Assembly (NCBI GenBank): GCA_015075325.1
Contig: JABTUP010000016.1
Coordinates: 1 to 64,000, forward strand
DNA: 64,000 bases
Source: Flavobacteriales bacterium
Lineage (GTDB): Bacteria; Bacteroidota; Bacteroidia; Flavobacteriales_E; Vicingaceae
Direction of reading: 5' to 3'
The position numbers were made by a program, and so were the translations under genes. Below are positions 8,173 to 19,300 of this stretch, piece after piece (the first letter of the stretch is position 1; the number at the start of each line of letters is the position of its first letter). Under the pieces are notes generated by a model. That model was not told the DNA's origin. It ran no database searches and saw only the letters and a list, made by a program, of their open reading frames with translations.

Positions 8173-8634
8173 ATGAAAGAACCAAAAATAGTTTTTAATA
8201 AAAATGTGTACCAACTAAAAGTTACCTTTTTAAATGGCAACAAAAACCAACCCTATAGAGTTATTGAAATTGTAAAATCGAGCAACTTAACCGATTTGTT
8301 TGAATACGTTATTATAAGCTACGATTTATATTTTGGGCATTGTTTTGGGTTTTACAATAATATCAGAAATTGGGTAAAATCAACTATAAAATATGAGCAA
8401 TTTGTAGATGATAAGGATTTAAAATTTACTGCTAGTGAGGGTGCTAAAAGCCCTAATAAAACTACAATCGAAAAAATGTTTAAAGAAGTAAATAAGATGT
8501 TGCTTTTATATGATTATGGAACAGAGAGGGAGTTTGTTGTTGAGTTTATTCAAGAAGCTGAACTATTACCTAAAACAGAATACCCACGAACCATAAAACA
8601 AAGTGGTAAGGTTAGTAAAAAACACAGAGATTAG
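8173..8634 (+). CDS. pRiA4b ORF-3-like protein (153 aa)
   Basis: The N-terminal half (VYQLKVTFLNGNKNQPYRVI, residues 12-31, then DLYFGHCFGFY) follows the pattern of the plasmid pRiA4b ORF-3 family, small alpha/beta proteins found on plasmids and transposons and of uncertain function. The C-terminal half is charged, with a basic end. It is divergent from the R-M gene with 47 bases between the starts, so the two share a promoter region. It is the rightmost cargo gene. Confidence 0.6.
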   Translation: MKEPKIVFNKNVYQLKVTFLNGNKNQPYRVIEIVKSSNLTDLFEYVIISYDLYFGHCFGFYNNIRNWVKSTIKYEQFVDDKDLKFTASEGAKSPNKTTIEKMFKEVNKMLLLYDYGTEREFVVEFIQEAELLPKTEYPRTIKQSGKVSKKHRD

Positions 8635-8959
8635 TTTTTATTTCTTAATTTAGTTGTGTTACAATCGGTTTTGACCGTTTTATCAGGGATTCGCGTTTCA
8701 TGCTACATTGATTGAATTGTAATAAGTTCATTCCCATAAAGGGTGTTTTCAGTTGGTTGTCGTTTATGTAAACCCCTATACTTACTATATTTTGTCAAAT
8801 ATAAATTGACCTACTATAAAATAGCAAATGGTTTTGACCTATTGAGGTATAGTAAAAGAAAAAAATCTTTAAAATGTTCGGGTTTCAATTTGTCAAAATT
8901 TTGAAAGATTAGAGTTTTAAAAATTCAAAAATCAATCAATCATACCATGTGTTTCACCA
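8635..8959. other. Non-coding right end of the transposon
   Basis: No credible gene is present. The stretch is AT-rich, contains GGTTTTGACC twice (near 8670 and 8833), and leads into the right inverted repeat. The subterminal AAACACATGGTATG (reverse strand) resembles AAACACCATGTA at the left end, so it may hold transposase sites. Confidence 0.6.
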
Positions 8960-8985
8960 TTTCTGTATCTAAAGGGATAGTCGCC
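8960..8985 (-). repeat. Right terminal inverted repeat
   Basis: The 26 bases are an exact reverse complement of 362-387 and end in GGATAGTCGCC at the element boundary. Confidence 0.95.
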
Positions 8986-8993
8986 AACATCAT
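8986..8993. repeat. Right target-site duplication (AACATCAT)
   Basis: This is an identical copy of 354-361, directly outside the right inverted repeat. Confidence 0.95.
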
Positions 8994-9909
8994 TAAAGGT
9001 ACCTCCAATATAAACATCTGTTCCAACAACTTCAATTACGTTTATTTGGCTTGCTCCAGAAGCAACACTGAAAGAGTCCATTAAATCCCAAGTTATTCCG
9101 TTATATTTCGCTATTTTAATTGGAAATTCTCCTCCAACATACAAATCATTACCGTTAAAAGTAATATCGAGGACTGCACCAATTTGAGCTCCCCATCCAT
9201 AAACATCTTGAAAAGATGATCCATCCCACTTGGTTAAAAAATCAGCTGCGGCGTTGCCTCCCGCATTTTCAAAATTTCCTCCAAAGTACAATTCATTGTC
9301 TTTTACAGCTACTGTGTTAACAGATGTAAAACTATTTGTGCTAATTAAGGTTGAGGTTACTGCACTCCACGATGTACCATCCCATTTAGCTATATAATCT
9401 GCATTGGGATTCCCTCCAGCATCTGTAAATTTACCTACGATAATAATGTCTGAGCCAAATTGTACAATATCGTTTACAAAGCCATTAGTTAAGCCTTGCC
9501 CCATTGCATGCCATGTATTTGTTGTGATATTCCAACGAGCAATTCTATCCATATCTGGGTTACCCGAACCATCTGTGAAAGAGCCTCCAACATAAATATC
9601 ATCTCCTACTTTTAATGCACAGTTAACCGAACCTATTCCATTTGGAAAACCTTTCCAATTACCTAAAGCATTCCATGTGCCAGCAGTAAACCTACCAAAA
9701 CTAAACACATCAGCTCCAGAAATAAAGGTATTGTTTGCATAAATATCACTGCCATCAATAACTATCGCACTTGTAGTTGATGAATAACTTCCTGGCCCTA
9801 CAGGTGTCCATGTTTGGGCATTTAATGTTAAGCTACCTGATAAGAGAAGAGTAGCTGATAATAATTTGTAATTTTTAATCATAAGTCCTTTTTTATTTAT
9901 TTAACATCG

Positions 9910-9958
9910 CAAAAATATCAAGCATCTAAAAAAAATAAATACGACATATTTCGTATTT
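9910..9958 (-). promoter_or_regulatory. Promoter and palindrome of the split T9SS gene
   Basis: On the minus strand TATTTTTG (9910-9917) matches the Bacteroidota -7 box TAnnTTTG 28 bases before the ATG. Just upstream is a palindrome, AAATACGA-N6-TCGTATTT (9937-9958), well placed for a regulator. Confidence 0.5.
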
Positions 9959-10048
9959 TTTCTACGAAAAATTACTTAGAACTATTGTAAAACAAAAACC
10001 GCCTTTAGCAATGCCAAAGACGGTTTAAGCAATTGTTTTGTTTTTAGT

Positions 10049-11383
10049 TTACTGTTTGATAATCTTTGTAATATTTCCATCAACTTTTAAGAAATATACT
10101 CCATTCGGATAATTACTTATATCAATGTTATGTTTTGATTGATTGGTTTGATTTGATATTAAACGCTCTCCTATTACATTATACAATTCAATAGATGTAT
10201 AAGTATTATTTGTAAGCTGAATTGTAACTACTCCGTTGGTTGGGTTTGGATATACTTGTATTTTTTCCTCAGCTAAATCATCATTAATTGAAGTTGAACC
10301 ATCGGTATTCCCAGAAACAGTATTTGAATAGATAGATGTTCCAATACCATTGTAAGCAGAAACTCTGTAGTAATAAACTGTCATCGGGCTTAATCCAATA
10401 TCTAAATACGAAGTCTCATCAGCACCAACAGTTGTAATTACCGACCAATTGGTACTATCGGTACTTCTTTCAATATTAAATCCTAACTCGTTGTTAGAGT
10501 TGTCTGACCAATTTAATTGCATTTTATCAAAAGTAGTTTTAAGTGTTGTTGGGTTAACAGTTAGGTTTGTTGGTGGATTTGGTGCTGCTGGTGGTGTAAC
10601 ATCAAAGTAAGATGCATCTTCTATTATTCCAGTTGGTGTAGAACCATTCATCAACTCGTCAGCTGTAAAAACAATTGAGTTAGAACCATTTTGCATCCAA
10701 GTGTAGGTTATAGAAGTATCATTAGGTTCTGAGAAATCAATGAGTTGATAACCTCCTCCAAAATCAGCATAAGTACTGTCATAATTATATGAAACAGCTT
10801 TAATTCTTATCGTGTTTGAGAATGTACCTGCTGGTGTTGTGATGCTACCATATGCATCACAGGTAAAATCAGTATGTGTATAACTAGCTACTTTTACCAT
10901 AAAACCTTGGTTTACTTCAATAGAAAAAGATGCAAGGTTGGTAGTAGTATTTAGATAGGTAAAAGGAACAGGAAACAACAATCGTTTGTTTTGATAACTA
11001 AATGCATTGATGTCTGCCTCTGATCTATTATCATATAATCCATCTAAATAAAACCCAGATGAATTGCTAGAATAATAAGCTGCGGTACTATCTATGTAAT
11101 CGTAATGCACCATTTGTGCTGTTGGAAAATTAGCATTCCAATTAGAATTGGTAGCTGTTAAAGGCTGTAGGTTTGTTACATCTGTTTCAATAATTGTGAA
11201 ATTTGAATAGTCCCAAGTTTGACTAGGTCCTGCAGGAGTAATAGCAGCATGTGTTGTTGTGTCTTCGTGTTCTACCCAAGTGCTAAAAAGTGCAGGAAGA
11301 TCACCTTGTGTTATGGTAATTTGTGCACTCCCAAAAGTCGGAAGCAGAGCAATTGCAATAAATTGTGTAAAGATTTTTTTCAT
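10049..11383 (-). CDS. Secreted fn3-domain protein with T9SS sorting domain (444 aa)
   Basis: The protein starts with a signal peptide (MKKIFTQFIAIALLPTFGSA). A region of about 250 residues of unknown fold follows. A fibronectin type III domain (about residues 270-360; NPPTNLTVNPTT, YYYRVSAYNGIGTSIYSN) precedes a type IX sorting domain at the end (VYPNPTNGVVTIQL, GVYFLKVDGNITKIIKQ). It is predicted to be exported by Sec, then secreted and attached to the cell surface by the T9SS. The substrate or role is unknown. The sorting domain is nearly identical in DNA to that of the split gene at 1-361. It is complete, and its ATG is directly followed by the signal peptide. Confidence 0.88.
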   Translation of the reverse strand: MKKIFTQFIAIALLPTFGSAQITITQGDLPALFSTWVEHEDTTTHAAITPAGPSQTWDYSNFTIIETDVTNLQPLTATNSNWNANFPTAQMVHYDYIDSTAAYYSSNSSGFYLDGLYDNRSEADINAFSYQNKRLLFPVPFTYLNTTTNLASFSIEVNQGFMVKVASYTHTDFTCDAYGSITTPAGTFSNTIRIKAVSYNYDSTYADFGGGYQLIDFSEPNDTSITYTWMQNGSNSIVFTADELMNGSTPTGIIEDASYFDVTPPAAPNPPTNLTVNPTTLKTTFDKMQLNWSDNSNNELGFNIERSTDSTNWSVITTVGADETSYLDIGLSPMTVYYYRVSAYNGIGTSIYSNTVSGNTDGSTSINDDLAEEKIQVYPNPTNGVVTIQLTNNTYTSIELYNVIGERLISNQTNQSKHNIDISNYPNGVYFLKVDGNITKIIKQ

Positions 11384-11457
11384 AGTATTTAGTTTTAATT
11401 TTATGCTAAATTCTATGTAATACGATTGTTTTAAAAGCGTAATTTAACTTAAATTAA

Positions 11458-11475
11458 CTACGTAAATTTTCGTAG
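11458..11475. terminator. Hairpin between the fn3 gene and the histidine kinase
   Basis: ACTACG and CGTAGT pair across an AT-rich loop just after the histidine kinase stop. There is no T run, so it may be a terminator or a regulator site. The motif CTACGAAAA inside it also occurs at 9962-9970 and, as CTACGAAAG, at 14061-14069. Confidence 0.35.
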
Positions 11476-11476
11476 T

Positions 11477-13384
11477 TTAAAGTGGTATTCTAATGTAAGC
11501 GGTGGTGCCAGAAACCTCTGCATCGTTAAATTCTAAAGAACCTTTTATCATTTCTATCCTACTGTTAAGGCTATTTAAGCCTATTCCTTTTTTTACATTA
11601 TTCGCATCAAACCCAACTCCATCATCTTCATAAGTAAGTTGAAGTGTGCTGTTTCGTATTTGCAATAATATGGATATGTTGGAAGCTTGACTGTGCTTAA
11701 TTGAGTTATTAATTAATTCTTGGCATATTCTATAAACATTCACCTCTATTTTTTCAGGTAATCTATTTTCTAATCCAAAATGATTGAACTCAAACTGGAT
11801 ATTTGCAATGGTTAAGTTGCGTTGTAACAATTCGTCCAAAGCTTTTATTAAACCCAATTCTTTTAAAGTTACAGGCATCATTTGGTATGAAATCTCTCGA
11901 ACTTCTTTAGTGGTTTTTTCTAAATCTCCACTAATGTTTTCTAATTCAACAACCTGCGCTGGACTATTTTTTGCAGCATGATTTACCGCTAATTTTAATG
12001 CGGTTAAGTTCTGTACTATGCCATCGTGTAAATCTTTGGCTATTCTAGCTCGTTCCTTTTCTTCAGCTTCAAAAATAGCCTCAACTATTTTTTTCTGAGC
12101 AATAATTTCTAGCTCTGCTTTCTTCTTTTTGTTATTTAATGCAATTAGTATTAAACCAAAAACTGCAATTAATATTACTGCAATTAAAGCAAGTAGCAAC
12201 ATTCGTCTTTTCTGCCCTTCAGCAACCGCATTTGCTTTAGCAACTTCTCTTTCTTGCTCAATCTCTTTTACTTTATATTCCGTTTCATATTTTGTTTGAA
12301 TATTAGCTAATTGTTCCGCTTTTTCTATTGAAAAAATACTATCTGAATAATTGGTAAATTGTTGATGATAATCTAATGCTTTTTTATAATCTCCTTTATT
12401 TTGATAGGCTAAGTAAAGGTTTTCTAAAGCATCCTTTTTAATTGTACTGTTGTTTATTTTTTCGGATAAATTTAGTGCCAGCAAATGTTGTTCAATTGCT
12501 TTGTCAAACTGTTTCATTTGATTTAATACAGAACCTATGTTGTTGTAAACAGTAGCAATTACAGATTCTGAATTGATAACTCTTGCTATTTCTAAGCTTT
12601 TATTAAAGTAAAAAAGTGCCTTATCAAGTTGGTTTAGATAGTAATAAATACCACCCATGTTATTATAGTTCCAGTACAACTCCGAAAACTGTTTTATTTC
12701 TTCTCTAATAATGGCTGAGTTTGAAAAGTAAACCAGTGCACTATCGAAACTGCCTTCGCCTGCTAAATAAATTCCATAAGTGTTTTGTGCCGCAGCTAAT
12801 AACGACTTATCCTTTGAATCTTCGGCTATTTTTATTGCTTTTAGCAAAAATTTCTCTGCAGATTTTTTATCCCCAATTTTTTGGTATAAATCACCCAAGT
12901 TGATACAACTCTTTGCAAATTTTTGTTGATTGTGCTCTTTCTCAAAAATGGTTGTAGCTTGTGTTAAATAACTTAAAGCCAACGTGTAATCGCCTGTAGC
13001 AATATAATTTGAGCTGAGATTATGAAAAGTAGATGCTTTCAATTCCTCATCTTTTAACTTGTTAGCTTTTTCTAAGGCATGATTTAGAAAAACAACAGAA
13101 CTATCGTATTTACCTAGGGCAGTATAAACAATACCTAAATTGGTATAAGCCTCAAACACACCTTTATCGTAGCGTTGTTGTTTTGATAATGCTAAGGATT
13201 TATTACTCCAGTCAATTGATTTTGCTGGCTCTACTTTATTGGTTAAAAATGCTAACTCATTATAGATTTCAATTTTTTCGATGCCGTTTGTGTTTGGCAA
13301 CAAGCTCATTAAACTATCTATTTTCTGCCCATTAACAACACTCAAAATAAAAATGGATACTATTAAAGAAAAGCCCCTTAGCAT
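11477..13384 (-). CDS. TPR-containing sensor histidine kinase (635 aa)
   Basis: A signal sequence is followed by seven or more tetratricopeptide repeats (about residues 50-340), which form the periplasmic sensor. One transmembrane segment (about 395-415, MLLLALIAVILIAVFGLILIA) and a coiled linker lead to a HisKA_3 dimerisation domain with the phospho-accepting histidine in ARIAKDLHDG (about H453) and a HATPase_c domain (N box ELINNSIKHSQ, G boxes DDGVGFD and GIGLNSL). This NarX/DesK-like architecture is common in Bacteroidota. The response regulator gene lies 5 bases upstream on the same strand, so the two form a two-component operon. Confidence 0.93.
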   Translation of the reverse strand: MLRGFSLIVSIFILSVVNGQKIDSLMSLLPNTNGIEKIEIYNELAFLTNKVEPAKSIDWSNKSLALSKQQRYDKGVFEAYTNLGIVYTALGKYDSSVVFLNHALEKANKLKDEELKASTFHNLSSNYIATGDYTLALSYLTQATTIFEKEHNQQKFAKSCINLGDLYQKIGDKKSAEKFLLKAIKIAEDSKDKSLLAAAQNTYGIYLAGEGSFDSALVYFSNSAIIREEIKQFSELYWNYNNMGGIYYYLNQLDKALFYFNKSLEIARVINSESVIATVYNNIGSVLNQMKQFDKAIEQHLLALNLSEKINNSTIKKDALENLYLAYQNKGDYKKALDYHQQFTNYSDSIFSIEKAEQLANIQTKYETEYKVKEIEQEREVAKANAVAEGQKRRMLLLALIAVILIAVFGLILIALNNKKKKAELEIIAQKKIVEAIFEAEEKERARIAKDLHDGIVQNLTALKLAVNHAAKNSPAQVVELENISGDLEKTTKEVREISYQMMPVTLKELGLIKALDELLQRNLTIANIQFEFNHFGLENRLPEKIEVNVYRICQELINNSIKHSQASNISILLQIRNSTLQLTYEDDGVGFDANNVKKGIGLNSLNSRIEMIKGSLEFNDAEVSGTTAYIRIPL

Positions 13385-13389
13385 ATCAT

Positions 13390-14043
13390 TTAAATTAAAA
13401 CCACCTTATTTTTTATTGCCACACTAATTAACTTACCAACCGAGTTTACCTCAAATTTTTGCATAATATTGGTTTTGTGCGTATCAACGGTTCTGTTGCT
13501 CACAAAAAGTTTGTCGGCAATTTCTTTTGGAGAAAAACCATCGCATAGAAGCGTAAGTATTTCAATTTCTCGTTCGGTTAAAGGTTCGGTTAACAAAAAC
13601 TGTTGCTCTCCTTTTGTTTTTCCATATCCGCTGAGGTGTTTCAATACCTCTTTCGAGAAATAAACATCTGAGGTGTTAAGTATTGCCTCTTGTAGCTCTT
13701 CTATGTTGCAATCTTTGCTTAAATAACCCAATGCTCCTTTAGCAATACAATCATCAATAATTGCTTTTTCGTTATTCATCGAAAGCATGTTGCAACGCAA
13801 GTCAGAGAATTTATTTTTTAACTCTACAAGGGTTTTTCGTCCGTCCCAAATGGGCATTTCAACATCTAAAAAAACCACATCTGGTTGTTCAATTAAACAG
13901 GCATCAAACAAATCTTTTCCATTCAAAAAAACTTTTAAATTACTCACTTCTGGAATTTGCTGAATTAACGACGCCAACCCTTGAGCCACAATGTTGTGAT
14001 CATCGGCAAGGTAAATGTTCAGCTTTGTTTGTTTCTGTTTCAA
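13390..14043 (-). CDS. NarL/LuxR-type response regulator (217 aa)
   Basis: The N-terminal receiver domain has the acidic pair (LADDHNIVAQGL), the phospho-acceptor in PDVVFLDVEMP (about D57) and the conserved lysine in LSKDCN. A GerE-type helix-turn-helix follows (LTEREIEILTLLCDGFSPKEIADKL, then VSNRTVDTHKTNIMQKF). It should be phosphorylated by the kinase encoded immediately downstream. Its promoter appears to use the TTG of the 26-bp repeat at 14086-14111 as its -33 element. Targets are unknown; the motif CTACGAAA[A/G] in the surrounding spacers is a candidate site. Confidence 0.93.
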   Translation of the reverse strand: MKQKQTKLNIYLADDHNIVAQGLASLIQQIPEVSNLKVFLNGKDLFDACLIEQPDVVFLDVEMPIWDGRKTLVELKNKFSDLRCNMLSMNNEKAIIDDCIAKGALGYLSKDCNIEELQEAILNTSDVYFSKEVLKHLSGYGKTKGEQQFLLTEPLTEREIEILTLLCDGFSPKEIADKLFVSNRTVDTHKTNIMQKFEVNSVGKLISVAIKNKVVLI

Positions 14044-14063
14044 TCGGGTAATATTATTTTCTA

Positions 14064-14094
14064 CGAAAGTAAAAAAATTATTTACCTACCCCAA
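14064..14094 (-). promoter_or_regulatory. Promoter of the response regulator-kinase operon
   Basis: TTG (14092-14094), a 20-base spacer and TACTTTCG (14064-14071) on the minus strand match TTG-N20-TAnnTTTG with one mismatch. The -33 element lies inside the displaced nbaD-like 3' end. Confidence 0.5.
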
Positions 14095-14111
14095 CCACTT
14101 TGGCACGTTAT
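14086..14111. repeat. Left direct repeat of the defence island (displaced nbaD-like 3' end)
   Basis: These 26 bases begin CTACCCCAACCACTTT and match 23617-23642 in 25 positions, in the same orientation. On the minus strand they read as codons NVPKWLG-stop. Upstream codons continue as QEKNQQMAKN, like the C-terminus of an ACMSD-type amidohydrolase, up to a stop near 14140. At the other end the same bases encode NVLKWLG-stop of intact nbaD. Confidence 0.7.
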
Positions 14112-14175
14112 TTTTTGCCATTTGCTGGTTTTTTTCTTGTATTTATGGTTTCCATGTAACAAATGTTTTAATTTG

Positions 14176-14219
14176 AAACAAATAATTGTTTTATATTGAA
14201 ACAATACTTAACTTTGTTT
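14176..14219 (+). promoter_or_regulatory. Promoter and operators of the toxin-antitoxin operon
   Basis: TTG (14186-14188), 20 bases, then TAACTTTG (14209-14216) is a perfect Bacteroidota promoter. Inverted pairs AAACAA/TTGTTT (14176-14191, and 14199-14204 with 14214-14219) overlap both boxes, which suits autorepression by the antitoxin's helix-turn-helix. It also shows that translation starts at 14246, not at 14186. Confidence 0.65.
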
Positions 14220-14245
14220 TGTTAAACAGCGAAACATTAATTGAT

Positions 14246-15046
14246 ATGAACGTAAAATTGTCACAAAAGCAAATAGGTCAGAGGATAACAGAACTTCGTA
14301 AGATGAAGGGTTTATCTCAAGAAGATTTGGCTAAAAGTGTCAAAATTTCCCGACCGTCATTGGCTCAAATTGAGTTAGGAAACAGAAGTGTTGATATTCT
14401 TGAATTGCAAAAACTGTCATTGGTTTTAGAGTTTTCGTTGGACGATTTTATGTCTAAAGATTTCTCTGCAAATCAAGATGTTGATGTAAAAGAAGAAAAA
14501 AGAGCAAAGAAAGAAGAGGAACGTATTTCTGTGCCAACATTACAAGTCAATAAGTTTAAAAATGTATTGTTGTATATACTCGAACGCTGTGCAGGTAAAC
14601 CCAATGTTGGCGAAACAGTTCTTTATAAGTTGCTTTATTTTTCTGATTTCAATTATTATGAATTGTATGAGGAGCATTTAACGGGTGCTAAATACCGCAA
14701 ATTGCCTTATGGACCAGTTCCGCAAAAATTAGATACTATCATTGGACAAATGATTGACAAAGGGCAGTTACAAAGGGTAAAAACAGACTATCACGGGTAC
14801 CCCCAAACTCGCTATTTACCTTTAGAAAAAGCTGATTTAACAGAACTAAGGGCAAGTGAAAAAGAAGTTATAGACCGAGTTATTGAACAAATGAGCGATT
14901 GGTCTGCCGCTATGCTTAGCAACTATTCGCATGGTGATAAACCTTGGAAGGCATCAAAAGAAGGCGAGGAAATAAATTACGAATTAGCTTTTTATAGAAG
15001 ACCTCCTTATTCAATTAGAGTTTATGAAGATGACGAACAATATTGA
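14246..15046 (+). CDS. Panacea-domain antitoxin with N-terminal XRE helix-turn-helix (266 aa)
   Basis: Residues 5-65 form an XRE-type DNA-binding domain (IGQRITELRKMKGLSQEDLA, then RPSLAQIELGNRSVD). After an acidic/lysine linker comes a Panacea (DUF4065, SocA/GepA-like) domain (about 105-240; LLYKLLYFSDFNYYE, YRKLPYGPVPQKLD, YSHGDKPWKA). Panacea proteins are known antitoxins for very different toxins. The toxin gene overlaps its 3' end by 23 bases. ATG 14246 is chosen because the promoter boxes lie upstream of it and the next upstream ATG (14186) falls in the -33 element. Operator pairs suggest autoregulation. It neutralises the downstream RelE-like protein by inference. Confidence 0.9.
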   Translation: MNVKLSQKQIGQRITELRKMKGLSQEDLAKSVKISRPSLAQIELGNRSVDILELQKLSLVLEFSLDDFMSKDFSANQDVDVKEEKRAKKEEERISVPTLQVNKFKNVLLYILERCAGKPNVGETVLYKLLYFSDFNYYELYEEHLTGAKYRKLPYGPVPQKLDTIIGQMIDKGQLQRVKTDYHGYPQTRYLPLEKADLTELRASEKEVIDRVIEQMSDWSAAMLSNYSHGDKPWKASKEGEEINYELAFYRRPPYSIRVYEDDEQY

Positions 15047-15386
15047 ATTTGAAGAGCTCTCCGAATTTCAAAAAGATTTGAAAAAGCTGCTAAAAAAATA
15101 CCGAACATTAAAGGACGATATAGAAGTAGTAAAGTTAGATTTGAATGACGAACCTGGTGAAAGCCCTCCGTTTAGTTTTCGAGTGGATAATTTGGGAATA
15201 GAGACGTGTATTATTAAGGTGAAAAAAATTGCTTGTAAGGCATTAAAAGGACGAGGGGTAAATTCAGGGTTGCGTTTAATTTATGCTCACTTTGAAGAAG
15301 AACAAAAAATTGTTTTTATTGAATTGTATCATAAAAACGATAAAGAAAATGAAGACAGACAACGAATTGTTGACCATTTTAGTTAG
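15024..15386 (+). CDS. RelE/ParE-like toxin of the Panacea pair (about 120 aa)
   Basis: The protein is small, basic and alpha/beta with the RelE-type order: N-terminal helices (EFQKDLKKLLKKYRTLKDD), then a strand-rich core (GLRLIYAHFEEEQKIVFIELYHKNDKE). RelE-fold toxins often cleave mRNA on the ribosome. Which target this one has cannot be read from the sequence. ATG at 15024 or 15030 both fit; the overlap with the antitoxin indicates translational coupling. Confidence 0.78.
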   Translation: MKMTNNIEFEELSEFQKDLKKLLKKYRTLKDDIEVVKLDLNDEPGESPPFSFRVDNLGIETCIIKVKKIACKALKGRGVNSGLRLIYAHFEEEQKIVFIELYHKNDKENEDRQRIVDHFS

Positions 15387-15459
15387 TCTTTTTTACCACC
15401 ACACCCATAAATTTTCTGGAGTTGAAAAATAGGTTGGCTACATACTTTTAATTGTTTTT

Positions 15460-18583
<3,124 letters not shown>

Positions 18584-18591
<8 letters not shown>

Positions 18592-19300
18592 GATTAACTA
18601 ATTTAAGTACTAACATTCCTGTTGCAATTGCAATTCCAAAACTCAATAATGTACCTATCAATATATATTCTGTAAGTTTTCTGTCTTTTGATTCTTTTAA
18701 ATCTCCAAAGCGAAATACTGATTTAGCCGCTATTAAAAAGCCTATCCCTTCCCAATTACCTGTTATTACAAATATGAAAACAAATAAACGTTCTAACATG
18801 CCAATGTATTTACTGGCATTGCTCAACGATTCATCATTGCTATCATCTAGTGCTTTTGACCAACTTGACATCAATTCTCTAATTGCAATGCCTGATACTA
18901 CTGTTATTAAAAGTATAGCAGTAGTATAAATCCAAATTTTAGGCGATGATAGTATTGAATTAAAATTTATTTCGGGTTTGAAAAACAAGAACCATAATAT
19001 TATTATGCTTATGATATGTACTATTTGGTCTATTATAAACCATTTGGACTTATTGTTTTCTTTTTGATTGTATAGTTTTATCATGTCAACAACACCATGT
19101 ACAACCGATAGTAATAATGCTAAACACCAATGATTTATATTCCAAAGTACAAATATGATTAAAAGACCATGTATTAAAATATGTGCATATAGGTAGATGG
19201 ATTTAGCTTTTTTTGACTCTTTATCTTTTACCCATAATTTGGGCTGTAACAGAAAGTCGCCTATAAAATGAGCTAATAGGAGTTTGATAAGTATAATCAT
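18584..19300 (-). CDS. DUF3307 family multi-pass membrane protein (238 aa)
   Basis: The protein starts with the family signature ([22 protein letters not shown]), then has about six or seven hydrophobic segments, with HGLLIIF and the H-G-V-V-D-M motif (residues 87-92) typical of DUF3307. The function is not established. DUF3307 genes often sit next to satD, as here: the start overlaps satD by 4 bases and the end overlaps hsdR by 8 bases. The pair is therefore built into the restriction-subunit operon. Confidence 0.88.

Larger units (their letters stand above)
362..8985 (+). mobile_element. IS1595-type transposon carrying restriction-modification and other cargo (8,624 bp)
   Basis: The element is bounded by perfect 26-bp inverted repeats (362-387 and 8960-8985, each starting GGCGACTATCCCTTTAGATA) and flanked by the 8-bp duplication AACATCAT. 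It encodes an ISXO2-like DDE transposase (1697-2719) plus about 7 kb of other genes: an unknown 305-aa protein, a tRNA-like gene, two tiny ORFs, a membrane protein, a NYN nuclease, a 189-aa unknown, a type IIG R-M enzyme and a pRiA4b ORF-3-like protein. Passenger genes are known in the IS1595 family, although most members are short. Perfect repeats, a perfect target duplication and an interrupted gene with an otherwise intact frame indicate a recent insertion. Confidence 0.93.
8932..9882 (-). pseudogene. N-terminal part of the split T9SS beta-propeller-like protein
   Basis: The protein has a signal peptide (MIKNYKLLSATLLLSGSLTLNA) and at least five repeats of about 45-50 residues with the pattern LYVGGxFxxAGGxxxAxxIAKWDGxxW, typical of secreted propeller-like T9SS proteins. 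The genuine coding part ends at 8994. The final residues encoded by 8932-8985 (ending NGETHGMID) come from the transposon end and are not native. With the fragment at 1-353 it forms one gene of at least 416 codons. As it stands the product has a signal peptide but no C-terminal sorting domain, so it could reach the periplasm but not the T9SS. Confidence 0.92.

Noticed and set aside
8932..9882. Reading this ORF as a complete 316-aa gene
   Set aside because: Its last residues are encoded by the transposon inverted repeat, and it lacks the sorting domain that lies in frame at 1-353.
14186..14245. Upstream ATG as antitoxin start
   Set aside because: It lies in the -33 region of the promoter, so it would not be transcribed.
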